Shown here piece by piece: positions 58,446 through 64,000 of a DNA stretch of 64,000 nucleotides. Both the position numbers and the translations under genes were made by a program. Numbering within the stretch: position 1 is the first letter of the stretch; each line of letters begins with the position of its first letter. The stretch is from Apostichopus japonicus (lineage: Eukaryota > Echinodermata > Holothuroidea > Aspidochirotida > Stichopodidae), in assembly GCF_037975245.1 (NCBI RefSeq), contig NC_092576.1, positions 882,501 through 946,500 of the forward strand, in the 5' to 3' direction. The notes below the pieces were generated by a model, which saw nothing but the letters and a program-made list of their open reading frames with translations, was not told the DNA's origin and did no database searches.

Positions 58446-58788
58446 ATGGTTGTCTTTTCATTTCAGTGGTGGACATTTTTCTTCATTTGGGATGTTCATC
58501 ACGTCATTGCGGATATAAATCTGGGAAAAACAATAACTACTAATATTCACGATGACCTGATTCTGAACTGTTCTACTGGAGAGGAGGTGGCGAATAGTTC
58601 ACTAACATGGTTTCACAATGACGACAGTCTATACGTGAAATCATATCCAATCGATCCAGGAAATAGTGAATTAATACCAACGAATTATTCATTACATATC
58701 AGAAACGTCTCTTTGTCGAACGAAGGGAACTATTCATGTGTGGACAGTATTTACCACCTAGTTGTGCAGTATCAGGTAGAAGTAAATG
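58446..58788 (+). CDS. Gene B exon 1: signal peptide and Ig-like domain 1
   Basis: ATG at 58446 opens MVVFSFQWWTFFFIWDVHHV, an aromatic-rich hydrophobic leader likely cut after about residue 22. The Ig domain follows in the same exon: cysteine in LILNCSTG, Trp in LTWFHND, and LHIRNVSLSNEGNYSCVD with the canonical F-strand cysteine. Donor GTGAGT, phase 1. Several sequons (NCS, NSS, NYS, NVS). An upstream ATG at 58279 is in a different frame and was not chosen. Confidence 0.83.
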
Positions 58789-59054
58789 GTGAGTTTATGT
58801 TAGATTTATTCAGATTAGAAAATTATCTACAGCAATTCACTTGGTTGGCACTTTCATCGATCATCAATAACTCAATCAATTACTAATAATTATTACTATT
58901 TAATTTAACAATAACAATCAATCTACTGTTAAAATATCAATTTTAACTATGATGTTATTTTGTATGTTAGATATTACGCATTTGTAATATGTTATACTCC
59001 TTCAACGTACGTAGACTAAGTTAAGGTTCAATCTAGATTATTCTACTAATTATT

Positions 59055-59190
59055 TGTCTATACCTATATCTATACCTATATATAGATATAGATATATATA
59101 GACATATAGATATATAGACATATAGATATATATGTTTATATTTATATTTATATATATATATGTTTATATTTATATATAGATATCATTTTA
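59055..59190. repeat. TA-rich microsatellite in gene B intron 1
   Basis: Interrupted runs of TATATAGA, ACATATAGATATAT and TTTATATTTATA. Low complexity with no other content. Confidence 0.9.
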
Positions 59191-59271
59191 CCAATGCATA
59201 TAAAGTCCTCCTATCGTTAAATATACGGTTCGCCTTCAGATAACAAACATGTATGTTTATTTCTTGTTTAG

Positions 59272-59601
59272 TACCTCCAAGACTGTTTTACATTCAAGTT
59301 GGAAGTTATACTTTATCCGATGGAGATTATTTCCGTATCGAGACGAATGAGACGTTGAACGTGTCCTGCCATGTCATTGGCGTTAAGCCTGCCACTGATC
59401 TACAGTGGTTAGTCAATAATGAAAGAATTCAGCCAAGTTACGTCGAAGATGTTTTCGAGGAAGTAGCCAATAATAAAATCTCTAACATCCACTCTACGCT
59501 TCGTTTCCATCCTCCAACTACAAATGGAACTTTATCATGTGTTCGATGTTCAGGTGTTTCCACTAATCAAGAGCACATAAAGGTTCGCTTCTATGACTAC
59601 G
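59272..59601 (+). CDS. Gene B exon 2: Ig-like domain 2
   Basis: 110 codons from acceptor TTTCTTGTTTAG to donor GTAAGC, phase 1-1. It opens VPPRLFYIQVGSYTLSDGDY; cysteines are in LNVSCHVIG and GTLSCVRC, Trp in LQWLVNNE. The STLRFHPPTTNGTLSCVR block closely parallels exon 3. An extra Cys after the F strand (CVRCSG) could give a free or intermolecular thiol. Confidence 0.85.
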
Positions 59602-60413
59602 GTAAGCCTTTGTTGTTAACGATGCAGAAATCTTAATGGTAACCAAGACATGTCGTTAAAATATTCTCTTTTTTGGGGCGGGGGGAGGGCAAAAATTAAA
59701 AGACTAAGAAATATCGACGGCTTTAATATTATTTTCAATATTCTGTAATTGCTGTGATTTTGATATGACACATCTTATTTTTTTTTATCTTAGCATCAGT
59801 TTATTTGTACAACAAAATCTGACGCATGCACGCATATTTTCACAGAGATTACTGAGATAAACATTAGCCTTAAAAATTTCGTAGTTGCTTTCATTTTTTG
59901 GTTATATAGCACTACTTCCTTATTCATTTCTATCGGAGGCGTGTGTTAAAATAAAATTACAACTTGCGATGTAAGATCAACTGACTTTTATACAGTAATA
60001 AATAAGGTAAGTGGAAAAACATAATAATACCGAACACACTTCTTTTTTTAGTTTATAGTTTCGTCCGTATGTGATATCCAATTTTATTGCACAGGTTGAA
60101 GTATAGATATAATTACAGTTTAAACATTGCAACAGACTACGGTAGTTAAAACATTGTGCTCTAAAGCGTCATTTTCATTTCTGTTGAAAGATTTCACACT
60201 AAAAGTTATGCCGCTAATCCTTTGTTACTTCATTCCATTGATATTCTAGTGACCATGTTTGCCTACTTACATACAATCCTACGTAGCTGAATATGTTATG
60301 TTACATATTTGTTAAATATCTTTACTGAGGTAAGGATCGCATTTTCTGTAGGACTTTTCCATAAAACAAAATCTTATTTTAAATGTGACGTATTTTACCC
60401 GTTTTGTGATCAG

Positions 60414-60746
60414 TGCCTCCAAGATTATTTCAACTGATGGTTGATGGTATGAACGTCACCGATGGTGAACATTACTTTGTTGAAGAAGGCCAGATGTCAA
60501 ATATCTCCTGCTATGTCATGGAATCAAGACCGTTGAATAATATTCATTGGAGGATTGAAAACATAGAAAATTACCCACCAAGTGTAAAGTTCGACATGAA
60601 GAATGACTCTGCTAACAATATAGTTTTCGATACACAGTCAACACTTCATTTGCATCCAGCATCCGTTAATGGAACCATAACATGTGTTCGAATCGTAGAG
60701 GATATTTTAATTCAAGAAAACATTGGGATCCATCTTCATATTTTTG
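60414..60746 (+). CDS. Gene B exon 3: Ig-like domain 3
   Basis: 111 codons from acceptor GTTTTGTGATCAG to donor GTAAGC, phase 1-1. It opens VPPRLFQLMVDGMNVTDGEH; cysteines are in SNISCYVME and GTITCVRIV, Trp in IHWRIENI. It shares layout with exon 2 (PPRLF, DG-Y/H-F, STL-HP, NGT-CVR), so the two are an internal duplication. Sequons NVT, NIS, NDS and NGT. Confidence 0.85.
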
Positions 60747-61201
60747 GTAAGCTTAAACCACTTATCCATTTTGTTGGTTAACATTTGACGAAACTAATGA
60801 GGGGAATTCAATTCATATAACAACAACAAAAAATACCAAGACAAATATCCGACTCTTTTTCTTTCTTTGCTATAATATAATTGAAATAATGCAATCTTAA
60901 CAATCAGGCAAAAAAAAATAAACAGTAAAGTTATTATAAATTTAAGAGACAATGTTAACTGCAAGACTGTTTATACGCTTTTATTTTTTGGTATCACTAT
61001 AGGCCAGATACCAACTAGGCTCACTGTAAACATAATAGTATATACTTTATATACTTTACCCTCAGCTGCCTTGTTATCAAGTATCCTAAGCAATAATAGA
61101 GAGAACATTTCAAACCAGTTACACTTAATTACATTAGTGCCAAGTACTGAGTTTTGTATATTTATAATACTAATTCCAGTCAGTTTTTGTTTCCTTTTCA
61201 G

Positions 61202-61324
61202 CAAAAGATAAAACACAATTCTCATCTGTAGAAGTCTCAATTGTAGAAAGAACATTACAGATTGCAATCATTAGCACCATTTGTTTCATTTTCGCGTCAA
61301 CTCTCGCGTGTGTACTAAAAAGGG
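61202..61324 (+). CDS. Gene B exon 4: stalk and transmembrane segment
   Basis: 41 codons from acceptor TTTCCTTTTCAG to donor GTAAGT, phase 1-1. It encodes a short polar stalk (AKDKTQFSSVEVSIVERT), then LQIAIISTICFIFASTLACV and LKRG. The hydrophobic run of about 20 residues with the basic stop-transfer end marks a single-pass anchor. It contains two Cys within the membrane. Confidence 0.85.
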
Positions 61325-61585
61325 GTAAGTTCATTACAACATTGGGTAAAACACATAGATAACAATTATATTTACAAAAGCTAAATCGAATATTTTAAGT
61401 TCGTAGAGATTTATAAGAAGGACGTAACTACCGTTATATCTACTGATATTTATATTTTATCAAAGAGCTTTGTGTATATTACCGAATTTGAGCTATTATA
61501 AGGGTTTATTTATTATAATCGATGATCAATGCAGTTATAATATGTAAGATAATATTGTTACACAGCCAAAATTTTCCATTTACAG

Positions 61586-61616
61586 CGCTTTTGAGGAGAA
61601 GAACGTTGACAGTATC
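61586..61616 (+). CDS. Gene B exon 5: cytoplasmic microexon
   Basis: 31 bases from acceptor TTTCCATTTACAG to donor GTGAGT, entering in phase 1 and leaving in phase 2. It encodes ALLRRRTLTV, a basic juxtamembrane stretch with RRRT that could be a kinase site. A tiny exon, but its splice signals are strong and the frame is conserved. Confidence 0.7.
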
Positions 61617-62234
61617 GTGAGTGTTTTTTACCATCACATCATATTTCACCATGATAATCCTTCAGGGTATCTTGCCTACTAATTTCAAATTTTGTTATGA
61701 TACTATCATCGACTAACTCTGTTGCTGTCGATTACCTCCGATATTATTGCCTACCATATTGAATAGAAGGAGTACATAGGAGCGATGTTAATGATGTGTC
61801 TTTTAAATATTGGATGTAGGATAGTTTAGCAATATTTAATTATAACAATTAATGTTATTAACTTTTGCAGAATGATGTAACTTAGTTATTTTAGTACCTG
61901 CAATATATCCACAACTCGAAGAAACAGCTTAGGAAAATGACGTGCTGCTTTTAAAAGAGGCAAATTTATCTACAATTAACTATAAATTCAATGATGTCAT
62001 GTTGTCATAGTTATAATCTCTTTTAGGTTTTTCCCCTTTATGGTCTACTTCTGTTATGAGTGACACACCGTTAAGATAATTTGTATCAATTTCAGAACTG
62101 TAATGCTGAAAGTAAAAGTAATATTTGTACCAAAAAAAAAACAATTAACCACCCTAGTTTAAAATTGTATAACAATTAGGATGTGATACTTTCTTTTGTA
62201 CTCGCGACAATCGTCTTTACTTCTATTTACACAG

Positions 62235-62290
62235 ATCAATGCGTGATGATGACACGTCTCGTGGAAATGACATGACTCTGAATTCACTAG
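62235..62290 (+). CDS. Gene B exon 6: cytoplasmic tail exon
   Basis: 56 bases from acceptor TTCTATTTACACAG to donor GTGATC, phase 2 to 1. It encodes SSMRDDDTSRGNDMTLNSL. The donor is weaker than the others. If it is not used, the frame reads GDLS and TAA at 62303-62305, giving a short-tailed form. Confidence 0.68.
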
Positions 62291-62516
62291 GTGATCTAAG
62301 TTAATAGCTCTCTTGCAATCTTGATCATAGATATAAGAATTTGTAATATGCCACTAACACGATTATATTCACAAGTACGTTGTCCAGCAGCAAACGGAAG
62401 AGATACCAAACAGACAGTACCAAATTAGGAAAATAAAGGAAATTATTTAGTTAAATTTATTGACGTCAGGCACTAGAAATATGTTGTAACTGGTCTCATG
62501 TTATATTTTCTTCTAG

Positions 62517-62550
62517 CAAGAGATGGCGATCATGAAGATCAAATTTGCGG
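62517..62550 (+). CDS. Gene B exon 7: cytoplasmic microexon
   Basis: 34 bases from acceptor TATTTTCTTCTAG to donor GTAACA, phase 1 to 2. It encodes ARDGDHEDQIC, an acidic stretch. The call rests on frame continuity with its neighbours and a good acceptor. Confidence 0.62.
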
Positions 62551-62690
62551 GTAACATTTTCATTCTTCTCTGATGTTCTTTGACAACGTTTTATTATAAA
62601 ATAAAATTAAGACAATAACGTTTGCTAGCAAACATGTGAACACAGAGACACACAGTTAGTTAACATGTTATATATTTCTTACTTCTATAG

Positions 62691-62758
62691 TACTGTGGGT
62701 GCCTTACAAAGTGTCCCTCCTGGCTACTCAACCTACATTGTTGCAGATGATGAGGACG
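62691..62758 (+). CDS. Gene B exon 8: cytoplasmic exon with paired tyrosines
   Basis: 68 bases from acceptor CTTACTTCTATAG to donor GTAAGA, phase 2 to 1. It encodes GTVGALQSVPPGYSTYIVAD and then DED. PPGYSTYIV has two Tyr three residues apart in a Pro/Ser context and could be phosphorylated. It resembles but does not match the ITIM consensus (S/I/V/LxYxxI/V/L). Confidence 0.72.
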
Positions 62759-63296
62759 GTAAGAAAACATTTACTGATTGTAAAGAAAAGTAACATTTTG
62801 AGGAGACTTTAAGCTACATGCATATTGTGAGCTATTGTTATAGTTTCCTGCAATTCTGCGTAACCATTGATTGTTGAATGCCTCGAATCAAGCGGACTAG
62901 AGAGTACTAAATTAGTTAGAGTAGGTCTTTATGTGATAGTTCAGATTCCATTCTAATCGGGCATAAATCTTTCTTTCCTTCACAAGTTTCGTCCAGTTTC
63001 ATTTTGTGGTTGTGTGTTTTTGTTTGGTTTAACAAATGTAGCAAAGAGTGTGATAAGTCCATGTATCTATTATTATTTCAATCATTCGAAATCAATGCAA
63101 CATGTTAAGGGATTTATATTTTCCTTCAGGTCAGATGAGATAATATTTGTTCTTCTTCTTTTTACTATGACGTTCTTAATAATATTTCTTTAGTATATCA
63201 ACATTACTACATAACACTATCTAAAGCCTACCATCGTAGGAATAAATATAGTAGGTATATATGAGATTTTCTTCTTATTTTATTTATGTTTGCCAG

Positions 63297-63327
63297 AGGA
63301 GCTTAAGACAGTCGAAACCACACTCAG
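63297..63327 (+). CDS. Gene B exon 9: cytoplasmic microexon
   Basis: 31 bases from acceptor TTTATGTTTGCCAG to donor GTAAAA, phase 1 to 2. It encodes EELKTVETTL. Its length and phases match exon 5, although the sequences do not. Confidence 0.62.
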
Positions 63328-63926
63328 GTAAAAATATTTTTTGTTTCTCATCATGACCCAAATTCAGGAAACTAATGCCTAAGTTTTACAAATGCTCATG
63401 AGGGTAACAAGCATGACCAAAATAAATACAAAGTTTCATGAGTATCACTATTACTCTAATCATTTGAATTCCCTTAAGCCGATCAAAAGATGTATTAAGA
63501 AAAGCTCACCTATAGATCTTAGTCATTATTGTTAGGATAGACTCGATCATTTTCAAAAATTTAGAAGGGGAAAAAGAGAAACTGAAATAATTGAAAGAAA
63601 AATACACTCGACTTTAAGTTCTTTCGTTTAGCTGTTAAATCAAATAAGCGTCCTATGCAATGTTGTTGAAAAAAACAGTGGAAGAAAGTTCAACCCTACG
63701 GCTGTAGTTAGTACTGTCAAAAAATGTTTTTTTATTGAATATTCGACATTAGCTTCGTGTCGGTTCGATTTAAATTGTACTTACAACTTAATCCGAATAT
63801 GGATGATTTTTAAAGCTATGATTACTGACTTTAAAATGATTTTCAAAACAACACCACAGTTAATAATTTCTAGGGCATTTGAAAAGGAGTATACATTAAA
63901 CTTTAATTCAATCAATCCAGTCGCAG

Positions 63927-63970
63927 ACTTCCAGAAATACCAAATCAAGAGGGAGACGATGGCGAATACG
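63927..63970 (+). CDS. Gene B exon 10: tail exon, possibly last
   Basis: 44 bases after the acceptor CAATCCAGTCGCAG, entering in phase 2. It encodes RLPEIPNQEGDDGEY. An earlier AG at 63919-63920 would add two residues in frame. It ends either at the donor GTCAGT (63971) or by reading GQWL and TAA at 63982-63984. The window stops 16 bases later. Confidence 0.55.
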
Positions 63971-64000
63971 GTCAGTGGTTATAAATACGATGTATTCTTT

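Larger units (their letters stand above)
58446..63970 (+). other. Gene B: IgSF membrane receptor, at least ten exons
   Basis: Ten exons join in one frame for at least 464 residues. They encode a signal peptide, three Ig-like domains (about 23-114, 115-224, 225-335), a transmembrane region (about 353-373) and a cytoplasmic tail made of six small exons of 31, 56, 34, 68, 31 and 44 bases. Extracellular introns are phase 1; tail introns alternate between phases 1 and 2. The last exon seen can either splice on at GTCAGT or run into TAA at 63982, so the 3' end is uncertain. Domain style differs from gene A, so it is a separate receptor. Ligand and pathway are unknown. Confidence 0.83.

Noticed and set aside
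58279-58518. 79-codon frame upstream of gene B
   Set aside because: It overlaps the true start in another frame and has no signal peptide or domain. It is probably 5' untranslated sequence.
62691-62758. ITIM in gene B exon 8
   Set aside because: The tyrosine pair (YSTYIVAD) does not satisfy the S/I/V/LxYxxI/V/L pattern, so only possible phosphorylation is noted.

Overview
The window is eukaryotic. Coding sequence is split into short exons with GT/AG borders, introns run to several kilobases, and most of the DNA is transposon debris. The mix of elements (hAT-type inverted-repeat transposons, a CARF/MULE-type transposase, RTE-like and CR1/Jockey-like LINEs, DIRS and gypsy remnants, AGGTCA-rich satellites) fits a marine invertebrate. 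An echinoderm such as a sea cucumber is plausible, but the species cannot be fixed from this sequence.

Two genes are supported, both on the + strand and both immunoglobulin-superfamily (IgSF) membrane receptors. Gene A (24621-44499) has nine exons: a signal peptide, six Ig-like domain exons, a short linker, and a transmembrane exon with a short cytoplasmic tail and TAA stop. Every internal intron is phase 1, so the model reads through as 738 residues. Its fifth and sixth Ig exons are a very recent duplication. A LINE lies between them, and the first copy has lost its normal 3' splice site. Gene B (58446 to at least 63970) encodes a signal peptide, three Ig domains, a transmembrane segment and a cytoplasmic tail split over at least six tiny exons. 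It probably continues beyond the window. A triplicated block with IRF/ISRE-like motifs lies just upstream.

Region by region: 1-24.2 kb is a transposon graveyard. It holds a pogo/Tigger-like DDE pseudogene, a 2.7-kb hAT element with perfect 8-bp target duplications, a broken CARF/MULE transposase, a 17-unit minisatellite, several nested inverted-repeat elements, LINE RT fragments and a gypsy gag/protease remnant. 24.6-44.5 kb is gene A. Its introns carry a large inverted repeat around one Ig exon, an inserted 1.5-kb element, an RTE-like LINE, and a DIRS reverse transcriptase split by a hAT insertion. 45-57 kb is intergenic: AGGTCA satellites, LINE fragments, a nested pair of transposons with a 138-bp higher-order tandem repeat, and a second copy of the 1.5-kb element. 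57.8-64 kb is the regulatory repeat and gene B.

The strongest candidates for something new are the Ig receptor pair, with its recent exon duplication and splice-site change, and the IRF-like triplicated promoter block. The well-dated nested transposons come next. Functions for the receptors (immune, adhesion or self-recognition) are inference; no orthologue was recognised.
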